In this document: piece after piece, positions 1-8,307 of the stretch
How the letters are laid out: the number at the start of each line of letters is the position of its first letter
Numbering within the stretch: position 1 is the first letter of the stretch
Source of the DNA: Verrucomicrobiaceae bacterium
Lineage (GTDB): Bacteria; Verrucomicrobiota; Verrucomicrobiae; Verrucomicrobiales; Akkermansiaceae
Reading direction: 5' to 3'
NCBI GenBank assembly: GCA_003820635.1
Contig: RPOS01000015.1
Location: forward strand, 1 to 64,000
Length of the DNA stretch: 64,000 nucleotides
The notes under the pieces: model-generated
What the model was told of the DNA's origin: nothing
Database searches by the model: none
What the model saw: only the letters and a program-made list of their open reading frames with translations
Position numbers and translations under genes: made by a program

Positions 1-725
1 TCGAGGGGGCGAAGAGGTTCGAGCGCAGGTCATGCACGAAGTAGCGGACGCGGCGGCGGCCCCAGTCATCCCGGGCTGCGGCATCCACCATATCCTTGTT
101 CCACTGGTGGATGTTGAGGAAAACCTCGAGATGGTTGGTCACCCGGTAGATGCCGGCACCCGCAGAGATGGCCACAGGGCGTGTGGAATCCAGCACGTCA
201 TGAAGGTCGGGCGTGGGAAGGTCGCTGAGATTGCGCTTCCCCTGGTTGAACCGCTTGATTTCCGCTCCATCGAATTCCGGCAGCAACTGCATCTGGAAGG
301 CCCGCAGGCCGCTGGCCCGGAGCAGCCAGACGGCATGCGCCGTCAGGTTGGCCCGCCCGCCGGCGATGTCACGTGAGACGAGCGACACGAAGGCATCTTC
401 CGGAGGAAGGGGGCTCAAAAAATGGGCCGAGCCGAACTTGACCGGATTGGCGGCCGGGTCCGCACGGCTGATTTCCAACTCGATCCAAATCCTCCTTCCG
501 GAATCCGCCTCGCGCAGCAGCAGGTCCGCCTTGGGTTGATAGGCAAGCAGCAGGTCGAGGCTGTAACGCAGGTGGGGAAAGCCCGAGAAAGATTGCGATG
601 TCGTCATCTGCGTATGAGTTCTGGCGCAAGAAGGCTTCCCGGGCGCTGGAAGAATCAAACGCGCGCAGGATCCAGGATGCGATAAGGCGCTGGTAAGGCG
701 AACGGAAGATGGTTGGACTGCTCAT
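1..725 (-). pseudogene. Hypothetical protein, frameshifted and cut by the left window edge
   Basis: Reading leftward from the ATG at 725, the frame gives a plausible N-terminus (MSSPTIFRSPYQRLIASWIL) until the run of four G at 574-577 (CCCC on the coding strand). There it goes out of frame. Removing one base joins it to a second frame (HLRYSLDLLLAYQPKADLL onward) that stays open to base 1. The second frame looks real: charged and hydrophobic residues alternate and it contains WIELEISRADP. A D...ExE arrangement (KADLLL...WIELE) is faintly like a PD-(D/E)XK nuclease core, but that is speculation. A start at 794 would overlap the HD gene stop as ATGA and is an alternative. This is a real one-base lesion or a homopolymer sequencing error. 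I do not recognise the family. Confidence 0.55.
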
Positions 726-790
726 GATGGCTTTGGAATTGACCACAGGGTAAGCAAGCACCGCGACAGAATGCGTCGTGGCCAACAATC

Positions 791-1270
791 TCATTTGGAT
801 TCCAGTTCGTGCCAGGCAAGCCTGGCGGCGATGTCGCGCGCGGTGGATGTGGAGAGCCGGGCGGGGTCCGGGGTGATGCCGACGCGGCCGAGGTCAAGGC
901 GGTCGGCATCGAGACAGACGGCGAGGGTCGGATCGGACTGGGGTGCGGCACCGTTGTGGATCTCGCAGGCGGTGACGAGGAGTCCCATGCGGGTGTCATC
1001 GAGCTGGTAGTGCCCGGCTTCGCGGAATTCGAGAGCGAGCTGCGCGCCACGCAGGCCGTGTTGTGGATCCCGGTATTCGTTCTCCCTGCATGAGTCATGG
1101 AACAGCGCGAAAAACCGGATGACCTCCTCGTCGGCGGCATGATGCCGGCAGAGATAGAGGCCGTTCCGCAGCACCGTGCGCCAGTGGCGGGGGCCATGGT
1201 CGCTATGGGCTCCGAGACGGAACCGGGCGGTGACGAGTTGCCAGAGCGGAAGTTCGGAGGAGGTGAGCAT
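791..1270 (-). CDS. HD-domain protein (putative phosphohydrolase)
   Basis: This 159-residue protein carries the scattered His/Asp pattern of the HD superfamily: His in DHGPRHW near residue 25, a FHDSC motif near residue 57, TACEIHNGA near 105 and a late LDADRLDLGRVG near 125. HD proteins hydrolyse phosphate esters on nucleotides or other small molecules in the cytoplasm; no substrate can be read here. It starts at the ATG at 1270 and its TGA overlaps a possible ATG (794) of the next minus-strand gene as ATGA, suggesting a two-gene unit. Upstream lies about 420 bp without a gene. The domain call is fairly secure; the function is not. Confidence 0.7.
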   Translation of the reverse strand: MLTSSELPLWQLVTARFRLGAHSDHGPRHWRTVLRNGLYLCRHHAADEEVIRFFALFHDSCRENEYRDPQHGLRGAQLALEFREAGHYQLDDTRMGLLVTACEIHNGAAPQSDPTLAVCLDADRLDLGRVGITPDPARLSTSTARDIAARLAWHELESK

Positions 1271-1691
1271 GTCGGTGGAGCTTTCGTGTGGAGAATCGGG
1301 TGATAATCTTGCATCAGGGGTGGGACAAATACGGGGGCAGACACATGCACGATTTGGTAAAATCGCCGAGCACTACCAACTCACCCCTCTGGCGGCGCGT
1401 CGTAGGGTAGCAGCGAAATGACCTTGATCCGACTCGCCGATCTGGCAGAGGTGTGACGGATGGACGAGAACCTCACCAGTCACGCCGACTCCCGAATTCC
1501 GGGCAATGGCCTGATTCTGTCGGGTTCAAATCCAGACAAAAATCCGCGACAGAATTTCCCGAAATTCCACACGGATTCCACACAAACGGCCCGTAAGATG
1601 CGCGAAGTAGCGCAAGGACGGGTGAAACCACGAACGCAAATATCCCTATGAAATCAAGGAATCACGCACAACCTACTCATAATCAACCAGA
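1271..1691. other. Non-coding stretch between HD gene and tRNA-Pro
   Basis: I see no supportable gene here. Short open frames lack a domain or start signal. Around 1521-1545 there is a T-arm-like string (GGGTTCAAATCC) flanked by nearly complementary TGTC/GACA bases. It could be a decayed tRNA 3' end, but no D-arm or anticodon arm can be built next to it. Confidence 0.4.
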
Positions 1692-1768
1692 TGGTCGGGG
1701 CGGCGGGATTCGAACCCACGGCCTCCTCGTCCCGAACGAGGCGCGCTACCAGACTGCGCCACGCCCCG
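1692..1768 (-). tRNA. tRNA-Pro (anticodon CGG)
   Basis: Read on the minus strand from 1768, a full cloverleaf forms. The acceptor stem is CGGGGCG/CGCCCCG, followed by TG and a D arm GCGC...GCGC with TGGTA in the loop. The anticodon stem CCTCG/CGAGG encloses the loop TTCGGGA, so the anticodon is CGG and reads the proline codon CCG. The T arm is GTGGG-TTCGAAT-CCCGC. The discriminator is A and the 3' CCA is encoded (1692-1694). The length is 77 nt. CCG is a common proline codon in this GC-rich genome, so this tRNA should matter. Confidence 0.95.
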
Positions 1769-1965
1769 ACATCATTGGCGGAATCCGGAACTCCGTCCGG
1801 ACGAGGGGACGCATCCTTGATTTTGAGGCGCCGTGCAAGTGGATTTTCCGGGCTGGCTGCATGATTTTGCGTTTTCACCTGCTGCTGCATGGTGGACTGG
1901 GAGACCAATTGCATGGTGTGGATCGGCCCGCGGTGGCTTTGGTCTGCGCGGCTTGCGCTTGGGCT

Positions 1966-2430
1966 TCAGGTGAACTTGCGCCATACGTCGGCGGTCACGC
2001 CCATTTCCTTGCGTAAGACCCGGCAGAGGTCCTCCACGCTTTGGAATCTGCATTGTGGAGCCACCTAGTCCAGCGTGCTGGTGGTTTTGCCCAAGACTTC
2101 GCAAGCCCGCTTGATCTGGATTTCGCGCAGCAGTCGGTGCGGCGTCACGCCACGGAGTCGACAGGTCTTGGCCACATCCCTGGCGACATCGAGGGGGAAA
2201 CTTATATCTGTGGCGGCGATGGAATGGTGCTTCTGCTCGTTCCCTATCTGGACGGGCCGTTCCGGAACTACTTCGTCGAGCAAGCGGCCTTGCATGGATT
2301 CCGGCGGACGGGCATTCCGGACTTGATCCTCTTTGGCGAGGATCCCCGCAATACCGTCGCGGTGATGGTGGCGCAGTTCAAGAAAGGCAACGTCCTTGTC
2401 ATCGGCCACTGGGGAGTTCCCCTTTTCCAA
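1966..2430 (-). pseudogene. Remnant of an AraC-family transcriptional regulator
   Basis: The minus-strand frame ends in a recognisable AraC-type DNA-binding region: a first helix-turn-helix (VAKTCRLRGVTPHRLLREI), then IKRACEVLGKTTSTLD, an in-frame TAG at 2065-2067, and then VAPQCRFQSVEDLCRVLRKE up to a TGA at 1966. In intact AraC proteins a Glu or Asp stands where the TAG lies, so a single GAG-to-TAG change explains the break. Upstream, the LDEVV...HSIAATDIS stretch resembles the linker of XylR-like sugar-responsive regulators, which fuse a LacI-like sensor to AraC, but the sensor itself is missing or scrambled. The first Met at 2430 has no particular support. This looks like a decaying regulator, probably non-functional. 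Confidence 0.55.
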
Positions 2431-2492
2431 AGATAAGACTCATCGATTGGAACACATGCGCATGATGCCATCATGTTCGAAAAATCCGCCTT

Positions 2493-2993
2493 TCAGTTTT
2501 CCCCGTCGCCGGGTTTGGCCAGAGATGCTTCCGCGGCACTCACACCATAGCGCTCCGCGAGCAGTTGCGGGCTGTGATTCACAAACACCGACATGCCCAG
2601 CGGATGATGGTCGCCCACGACACGCTTCAGCGCGCGAAGGCATAACTCCACCAGGCGGCTGCCGGCCTGTGCCGCGAACTCGGCGGACGTCGGCGGCGAT
2701 TGGTGGAGAAACTCCGCCTCGCGCTCGACCGCGGCCTCCTCGCTCTGGATCCATGTCAGCAGGGCCTCGATTTTCGCCATGCGGGCGTCCCCCGGATCCT
2801 CCATGCCGAGGGCTTCGGCGAGATTGCGCTGGAGCGCGTGTTCCTCGATCTTGAGCGAGTCGAGCCGCCGCTGGAGTTCGTGGGCGGCGGGTTGGCCGAT
2901 CTCCTCGATCTCCCATTCGAGGTTCTGGAGCCTGGCTTCCGCTTCCGCGATTTGTTTCGCAAACGCCGCGATTTCTTCGGGTGTGGGTTTCAT
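2493..2993 (-). CDS. Conserved hypothetical coiled-coil protein
   Basis: This 166-residue acidic cytoplasmic protein has no signal peptide or membrane segment. Residues 1-105 are rich in Glu/Ala/Leu/Lys with heptad-like spacing (EEIAAFAKQIAEAEARLQNL, then repeated EI and LE pairs), predicting a long coiled coil. The tail (SPQLLAERYGVSAAEASL) resembles a small helix-turn-helix. It starts at the ATG at 2993 and is separated by about 100 bp from the end of the envelope operon on the same strand, so it may be read through or transcribed alone. I do not recognise the family. Confidence 0.65.
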   Translation of the reverse strand: MKPTPEEIAAFAKQIAEAEARLQNLEWEIEEIGQPAAHELQRRLDSLKIEEHALQRNLAEALGMEDPGDARMAKIEALLTWIQSEEAAVEREAEFLHQSPPTSAEFAAQAGSRLVELCLRALKRVVGDHHPLGMSVFVNHSPQLLAERYGVSAAEASLAKPGDGEN

Positions 2994-3090
2994 GGTGGAA
3001 CGGGGGTTTTACCATATGCAGGCTAACCGATGCCCACTGCCTCCGCCACGCTTTTTCACGGCTTTTTGCCGCGCCGCTTGCGGCTGGGGC

Positions 3091-4491
3091 TCACCAATCC
3101 TCAGCCCTGCGAAGGTCTTCGAGCCGGGGCGAGTAAATGTTGAACTCGATGCGGTTGAAGGCGGCGGTGCTGAAGGTGGCCGTGCCGAAATTCTGGCTGG
3201 AACCGGTGAGCGTGCCATCGCCAGTCGCCTCAAGCCGGAAGACAATGGACGAGCCATCGGGGAACCAGGCGCGGATGTCGCCATTGCGGCGCTTGCAGCG
3301 CTCGGGTTCCACCGGCTTGAGGGCCACGCTGCGCAGCCGAGAAACGGGCAGCCTGATATCGCCAAGAGTGGACTTCACGGTGATGACGCCATCGTTGATG
3401 GAAGTGACCTCGCCGGCGAGCGTGTCGCCATTGGCGAGTTCCATGCGGCTCGCCGCAGGTTTTTCCTCTGCTCCGGCTTCGGCGGCGGGTTCTTCGTCAT
3501 CTCCGGGGAGTCCGCCCATTGGACCGAAGCCACGGTCGAAACCAGGGCGGACCTCGGGGATTTGGTCGATCACGCCATCCCAGTGGGCCACGCCGATGTT
3601 GGAGATGCGCAGCGGCAGGGAGCTGCCGGAAATGAAGTGCAGGGTGCGGCCGAATCCTTCCTTGCCTGCATCCGGATCGTTCCAGACCTCGATGATCCGG
3701 TCGTTGATGAAGAGGGCGATTTTGCCGCTTTTCATGCTGGCGCGGATTTCGACGCGGACACGGTCGTTTTCCATCAGCTCTTGCGAGCGGGCGCTGCCAA
3801 TGAAGTTCTGGGTCCTGCAATTGCGCAAATGCACGCCGCCGCGCTGGAAGGTCAGCTCATGGCCGGAGGAGGGGTTGTCGGTGGAGGAATCATCGGAGAA
3901 GAGGATTACCCGCAGTCTAACAGAATCGCCCTTCCATGCGGCGTCGAAGGAAATGGAGCATTCCTCGGGCAGCAGCCCGTCACGGGCGATGCCACCCTCA
4001 GCGGCGGAGCGGAAGGCGGAGCGGCTGTAGCTCCATGCCGGCGGCTCGGTCGCTTGTTTCCAGCCGTCCAGCCCGGTGGGCCCGCGGAAAAGGAAGTTGG
4101 CGCGTTTTTCGATTTTCACGCCGGAGACCATCAGGCGGTTGAAGTCCATGCGCCCGGCAAACCAGGTGTGCAGCGAGATGGCTTCGTCGGTAACGGAGGC
4201 GAGTTGGCCACGGATGCTGTCGCCATTGGTGAGGGTGACCGTGGCCTCGTGATCCGGCGTGCGCTCCGGCGGGGTGGGGGAGAGGGAAAGGTCCAGCACT
4301 TGGTCGAGCAGGAAGGACGCCGGCCGCGCAAGCAGCGGGGACTGCCAGACCAAGACCTCCGGCGTGATGGCCTCGGGCTTGCCGGCCAGCACGTCGCCAT
4401 TGGCGAAACGCACGATGGAGTTGGGCGCGTCTGCCGCAGTGGCGGTGGCGAGCGCGAGACCGAGCGGCAGGATCTGGAGCAGTGGCTTCAT
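3091..4491 (-). CDS. Secreted NGD-repeat / lectin-like protein, copy 3
   Basis: This 466-residue exported protein opens with a signal peptide (MKPLLQILPLGLALATATA, cut near ATA-AD). Two beta modules follow, each opening with an NGD motif (RFANGDVLAG near 30, VTLTNGDSIRG near 88). A central domain near 135-315 begins FRGPTGLDGW and contains ALFINDRIIEVW, matching a concanavalin/LamG-like carbohydrate-binding fold. Two further modules follow (MELANGDTLAGE near 345, RRNGDIRAWFPDG near 395). It is the last gene of the operon and its ATG overlaps the upstream stop as ATGA (4488-4491). The order is the same in the two upstream genes, so the three arose by duplication. A role binding polysaccharide at the envelope or outside the cell is inference. 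Confidence 0.72.
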   Translation of the reverse strand: MKPLLQILPLGLALATATAADAPNSIVRFANGDVLAGKPEAITPEVLVWQSPLLARPASFLLDQVLDLSLSPTPPERTPDHEATVTLTNGDSIRGQLASVTDEAISLHTWFAGRMDFNRLMVSGVKIEKRANFLFRGPTGLDGWKQATEPPAWSYSRSAFRSAAEGGIARDGLLPEECSISFDAAWKGDSVRLRVILFSDDSSTDNPSSGHELTFQRGGVHLRNCRTQNFIGSARSQELMENDRVRVEIRASMKSGKIALFINDRIIEVWNDPDAGKEGFGRTLHFISGSSLPLRISNIGVAHWDGVIDQIPEVRPGFDRGFGPMGGLPGDDEEPAAEAGAEEKPAASRMELANGDTLAGEVTSINDGVITVKSTLGDIRLPVSRLRSVALKPVEPERCKRRNGDIRAWFPDGSSIVFRLEATGDGTLTGSSQNFGTATFSTAAFNRIEFNIYSPRLEDLRRAEDW

Positions 4492-5837
4492 GGCTCGGGT
4501 GCGGGCTTGTTGCGCTCCATGGCCACGATGCCACCGCGGCGCAATGTGAGCGGACCTAACAATGGATGGACGGCTGAGGCGGACTCGCCGTTGAACTGGC
4601 AGGAGGCGACGCCCAGCGCACCTTCTCCGGCAAGGCGCAGCACAAAAGGCAGCGGCGTTTTGGAAACACCGGCATCAGCGGCGGCGAAAAACACGGTGGA
4701 GACGTCCGCCTCGGGAATCTCGATGGGCTGGTCTTGGAAATCGGATTTGAAGACAAACACCGCACCCTTTTCGGTATTGCGGATTTCTAACAAGCGTCCG
4801 CTCCAGCGGTCGTCCTCGATGCTGATCAGGCTGTCGCTTGCCGGATCCCCGCGCTCTTCGGCGCGGTGGCGGCGGCGTGAGTCATTATATTCCACGATCT
4901 CGATCCCGCGGATTTCCTGGGTGCCGCCATTGGGTGTGTTGAAGGTCAGCGCGATGCCGGAACCATCCGGCACATCGGCGATGGGATCGGCGAATTCGCC
5001 CTCGGGCTCGCCGTTGACGAAAAGTTTGAGCCGTGCGGTGTCGCGATTTACGGCGATCTCCACCTGCAGACGGTTGTCGGGATATTGGTCGGAGGGGCGG
5101 TTGAGGATGGCGATGGTGTTGTAGCGTTTTCCCTTGGCGGCCTCGCGTTTGATTTCCAGCCCAGCGCCGCCGAACTGCAGATAGTATCGGTTGCTGGGTT
5201 CGCCCTTGGCGACGAGCGGATTGGCGAAGTAAAATTGGAAATTCGGAATCGTCCCCTGCTGCCAGATCAGCGTGAAGCGCAGCATGAAGCGGCGTGGCAG
5301 CGTCAGGATTTTGGAAGCCGCCGACGGCCCCTTGGACACCAGGGCGTCACGCTCGAAGATCCAATTTTTCATTTCGCCGCCGTTGTCCGACCATTCATCC
5401 AGACTGCGCGGCCCCTGATAGATCATCTTGTGGCGCTGGATGCCCAGCTGCACCGACTTGACGCGTTCGCGCGGGATTTCCAGGCGCCCCGCGACGGGTG
5501 AGACCACGGTGAGTTGGCGGGCGTCGAGGCTTTCGATGGCGGCGGGAAGCAGGTCGCCATTGGCGAGCTCCACCAGCGTGGATGGCGGGTCTCCGCTTGC
5601 CTGCTCGGCGCTGAAGGTGATTTTCTCGACGGCTCCGTCCTTGAGAAACAAGGGCTCGGCGGACAAGCCGCTGGCGAGTTCCACCACGCCTTCCGGGCTG
5701 ATCGAGCGCACGGTGCCGCTCAGGCGCGCCTCACCGCCCGCCAGCGTGAGATCGTCAGCGGCGGCTGGATCCACAAGGCGGATGCCGAGCAGCAAGGCCA
5801 GTGGCAGCCATTTGTTAGAAGTCGCCATTCCAGTCAT
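4488..5837 (-). CDS. Secreted NGD-repeat / lectin-like protein, copy 2
   Basis: This 449-residue protein is a paralogue of both neighbours. It has a signal peptide (MATSNKWLPLALLLGIRL, ending at DPAAA), an NGD module (VELANGDLLPAAIESL) and a lectin-like centre starting YQGPRSLDEWSDNGGEMKNW, with KLFVNGEPEGEFADP matching the 'FIN(D/G)' strand of the other copies. The C-terminal modules are more diverged and lack a clear second NGD. The start could be 5837 or 5828 (MATSNKW); either overlaps the end of copy 1 (14-23 nt), so translation is probably coupled. It acts outside the cytoplasm. No catalytic residues are evident, so binding or scaffolding is more likely than enzymatic activity. Confidence 0.7.
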   Translation of the reverse strand: MTGMATSNKWLPLALLLGIRLVDPAAADDLTLAGGEARLSGTVRSISPEGVVELASGLSAEPLFLKDGAVEKITFSAEQASGDPPSTLVELANGDLLPAAIESLDARQLTVVSPVAGRLEIPRERVKSVQLGIQRHKMIYQGPRSLDEWSDNGGEMKNWIFERDALVSKGPSAASKILTLPRRFMLRFTLIWQQGTIPNFQFYFANPLVAKGEPSNRYYLQFGGAGLEIKREAAKGKRYNTIAILNRPSDQYPDNRLQVEIAVNRDTARLKLFVNGEPEGEFADPIADVPDGSGIALTFNTPNGGTQEIRGIEIVEYNDSRRRHRAEERGDPASDSLISIEDDRWSGRLLEIRNTEKGAVFVFKSDFQDQPIEIPEADVSTVFFAAADAGVSKTPLPFVLRLAGEGALGVASCQFNGESASAVHPLLGPLTLRRGGIVAMERNKPAPEP

Positions 5838-7314
5838 CGATGGGTGTGTTGGAGGAATTGAAATCGATCATGATGGCCGGTTCCAGCGAGAGGTTCATGC
5901 GGCCCATGATCGGGCTGACCATGCCGAGCATCTTTCCGTCACTGGAGACCGGCTGGCCGGAAATCCTGCCGATCGGGGCGAGGCGCACGATCAGGTTGTG
6001 CTCGGGAGCCGCCAGCGTGGAGGCGAGCCGGTCACGGGCGAAACGGATCTCGGCCACATCCTCCAGCGGGAACTGATAGCGGCCGTGTTTCCCCTCGAAG
6101 TGGATCCTGCCCTGTTCGTCGAGGCTGCCCACCCGGCCGGCGAAGCGGTCGGTGCCATTGGTCATGAGCACCACGTCATGGGCGTCCACCTGCAGGCTGC
6201 GTGCGGAGTCCGGCATGCCGTTCCATTCGGAAATGATGATGTCCGAGATGCGGACCGGCGATTGCTCGGCCAGCACCATGAAGCCGAAGCCCGAGCCATC
6301 GCGCGCCAACTGCGGTTTCTCCCCGCTGATTTCCAAGCCATTCCACTGGGCGGCGAATTCACCGTTGATGAAAAGCGAGATTTCGCCGCTGCGGCGGTTG
6401 GCGCGCAGTTCCACGGTGGCGCGCCCGGCATCTCCGAGGCGCAGGTTGCCGCTGTGATGGTGTTCACGCTGGATGGAAAATTTTCCATCCGCATCGACTG
6501 ATGTGCGCAGCAGGGTGAGATAGTTGCTGTAAAGCTGGAGCACATGACTGTTGCCGAAGAGTTGTGGCATGCCGGAGGCGTCCATCGCTTCGAAGACCCG
6601 CTTTATTTCCTTCGCGTTTGCATCGGGCTCATTGCCGGCGGGTGGCTTGGCGAAGTCCGCATGGAAGGCGATCGCGAGGTTGAGCCGGTTTTTCCATGCG
6701 AGGTCGAAGCGCAGCACCGCGCGCTCGGGCATGCCGGATTCACGGATGAGCGCTGTGCCGGTGTTCTTGTCCTGCCATGTCCATGCGGAGCCGGAAAAAA
6801 CCCAGCGGCCCGGTGCCTTCTCGTCCTTGTCCTCGGAATCAGCCGGTGGCAGGCCGTCTGGAAACGAGCTGTGCGCCATTTTCCAATCATCCTCGGCGAA
6901 GGGGCCGTAGTAGGACACCCGGCCACCGAGCGGATTGGGAGACAACATGGAAACCCGGTCGCGCGGGATGCGCAGCGTGCCGGCATAGCTTGTTTCCAGC
7001 GTCACCGCGGCATCATCCAGCGCGGTGATGGTGCCGGGAACTTCGTCGCCATTGCCAAGCAGGGCATGGGACAGCGTGCCGGGGAGCTTGAGCGGGCGGC
7101 CGCCGCGCAGCACGATGTGGCGGATGCGGGTGGTTTTGAAAACGGCCGGCGTGGCGAGATCCTCATGCTGCCAGATGACTTGCGGCCCGTCCTCGATGCC
7201 GCGGAAACCGCCGCGCAGTTGGTCGTCATTGGTGAAGCGCAGCAGGTCCGGTAAATCGGCCGCGGTCGCGGCGATCACTGAACACAAAAAGGGGATGGCC
7301 GCTTGGTGGATCAT
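5815..7314 (-). CDS. Secreted NGD-repeat / lectin-like protein, copy 1
   Basis: This is the longest of the three paralogues, at 499 residues from the ATG at 7314. That start gives a good signal peptide (MIHQAAIPFLCSVIAATAA) and overlaps the stop of the cyclase-fold gene as ATGA. Modules in order: RFTNDDQLRGGF (a variant of NGD), LLGNGDEVPGTITALD, a central lectin-like domain starting YYGPFAEDDWKMAHSSFPDG and containing EISLFINGEFAAQWNG, then LMTNGTDRFAGRVGSLDEQ and a final strand-rich region. The alternating 'NGD-x-L-x-G' modules look like small beta units repeated around a carbohydrate-binding domain. Its place between the cyclase-fold gene and two paralogues suggests an extracellular or periplasmic complex. 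The function is unknown. Confidence 0.72.
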   Translation of the reverse strand: MIHQAAIPFLCSVIAATAADLPDLLRFTNDDQLRGGFRGIEDGPQVIWQHEDLATPAVFKTTRIRHIVLRGGRPLKLPGTLSHALLGNGDEVPGTITALDDAAVTLETSYAGTLRIPRDRVSMLSPNPLGGRVSYYGPFAEDDWKMAHSSFPDGLPPADSEDKDEKAPGRWVFSGSAWTWQDKNTGTALIRESGMPERAVLRFDLAWKNRLNLAIAFHADFAKPPAGNEPDANAKEIKRVFEAMDASGMPQLFGNSHVLQLYSNYLTLLRTSVDADGKFSIQREHHHSGNLRLGDAGRATVELRANRRSGEISLFINGEFAAQWNGLEISGEKPQLARDGSGFGFMVLAEQSPVRISDIIISEWNGMPDSARSLQVDAHDVVLMTNGTDRFAGRVGSLDEQGRIHFEGKHGRYQFPLEDVAEIRFARDRLASTLAAPEHNLIVRLAPIGRISGQPVSSDGKMLGMVSPIMGRMNLSLEPAIMIDFNSSNTPIDDWNGDF

Positions 7315-8297
7315 TTCTCGTAAATCGGCAGGTAGCGGTAATTGAGTGCGAGCGAGAGCAGGGCGCCGGCGGTGTTGAAGGACGGGCCCTGGTTTCCCGG
7401 AAACGAACCGTCGGAGCTTTGAATGGTGGCAAGATAGCGGATGTTGCGGGCGTTCCACTCGCGCCACGTTTCATCGTCCGCATGGAACAGCGCCTGCGCC
7501 ATGTAATATTCGTAATAGTAAGGATAATAGCGGTCGCGGTAATCGAGGTTCTTCTTCAGATACTCCAGGCTCGCCTGATAGCCCTTGGAATCCTGCTCCT
7601 TGGCCAGCGCCAGGCAGAGCACGCCGATGGCGGTGAGCGTGGGCTTGCCACCGGAGGCGGAGGTGTAGCCGTAGGAACCCTCGCTGCCGCGGTTGTTGTT
7701 GAGATAGGCCAGTCCCTTGCGGATCGCCTCGTCCGGCACGGCAAGGCCGGCGTTTCGCGCGGCGAAAAGCGTGACGAGTTGGCAACCGGTGACGGTAGTG
7801 TCCGCATCGCGGCTGTCCGGCGTGTAGCGCCATGCGCCGAAGCGGTTGCGCTTCTGCGAGCTGAGTATCAACTCCACCGCCAGCTTGAGCGCGGGGGCGA
7901 TCTTCGGGTTGTCCACCACGCCATAGGCCTCGGCCAGCGCCTTGGTGGCAAAGGCGTGGTTATACATGCTGGAGCCGATGTAGCCGTTCTTCAGGTTCTG
8001 TTGGGAAAGGATGTAGTCGATGCCGCTGCGGATGTGCTTGGCGTAGGGCCCGTTCACCGGATCCTCGCCGTGGGCGAGGAAGGCCGCCACGCAAAGGCCG
8101 ACGACTCCCGGCTCCGCGCCGACGCTGTCATTCCACGCGCCCTTTTCGTTCTGGGTGCTGGCGAGAAACTTCAGGCCCTTTTCATACACCAGCTCCGCCT
8201 GCGCCGGGATGGCGTCATCCTTGCGGCCGGGAAGATCCTGCGCCCATGCGGCGGAGGCCATGGCGAGCAAGATGACGAAGTGGTGGAAAATCCTCAT
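7311..8297 (-). CDS. Secreted terpenoid-cyclase/prenyltransferase-fold protein
   Basis: From the ATG at 8297 this encodes 328 residues with a signal peptide (MRIFHHFVILLAMASAAWA). The mature part repeats helical units typical of an alpha/alpha toroid: GLKFLASTQNEKGAWNDS, GIDYILSQQNLKNGYIG, LILSSQKRNRFGAWRYTP, GLAYLNNNRGSEGSYGY and RYLATIQSSDGSFPGNQG. These QW-like repeats place it in the squalene-cyclase / complement-C3d fold superfamily. Such secreted versions are frequent in Planctomycetes and Verrucomicrobia and usually lack the DxDD cyclase motif; I see none here, so it is probably not a terpene synthase. It lies 10 bp after the previous operon gene and overlaps the next by 4 nt. Confidence 0.82.
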   Translation of the reverse strand: MRIFHHFVILLAMASAAWAQDLPGRKDDAIPAQAELVYEKGLKFLASTQNEKGAWNDSVGAEPGVVGLCVAAFLAHGEDPVNGPYAKHIRSGIDYILSQQNLKNGYIGSSMYNHAFATKALAEAYGVVDNPKIAPALKLAVELILSSQKRNRFGAWRYTPDSRDADTTVTGCQLVTLFAARNAGLAVPDEAIRKGLAYLNNNRGSEGSYGYTSASGGKPTLTAIGVLCLALAKEQDSKGYQASLEYLKKNLDYRDRYYPYYYEYYMAQALFHADDETWREWNARNIRYLATIQSSDGSFPGNQGPSFNTAGALLSLALNYRYLPIYEK

Positions 8298-8307
8298 GGT
8301 CTGACGG

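Noticed and set aside
1521..1545. T-arm-like GGGTTCAAATCC suggesting a second tRNA
   Set aside because: No acceptor, D or anticodon arm can be formed around it; at best a decayed fragment.
2041..2436. Plus-strand open frame of 131 codons
   Set aside because: It lies opposite the AraC remnant, whose minus-strand reading gives a recognisable helix-turn-helix; the plus frame has no domain.
3055..3090. Terminator after the envelope operon
   Set aside because: A GCCGC/GCGGC stem exists but is not followed by T residues on the minus strand.
2779..5124. Very long plus-strand open frame (781 codons)
   Set aside because: It is antisense to two signal-peptide-bearing NGD proteins; such long antisense frames are common at this GC content.
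7311..8297. Squalene-hopene cyclase or other terpene synthase
   Set aside because: It has a signal peptide, is only 328 residues long and lacks a DxDD motif; only the toroid fold is shared.
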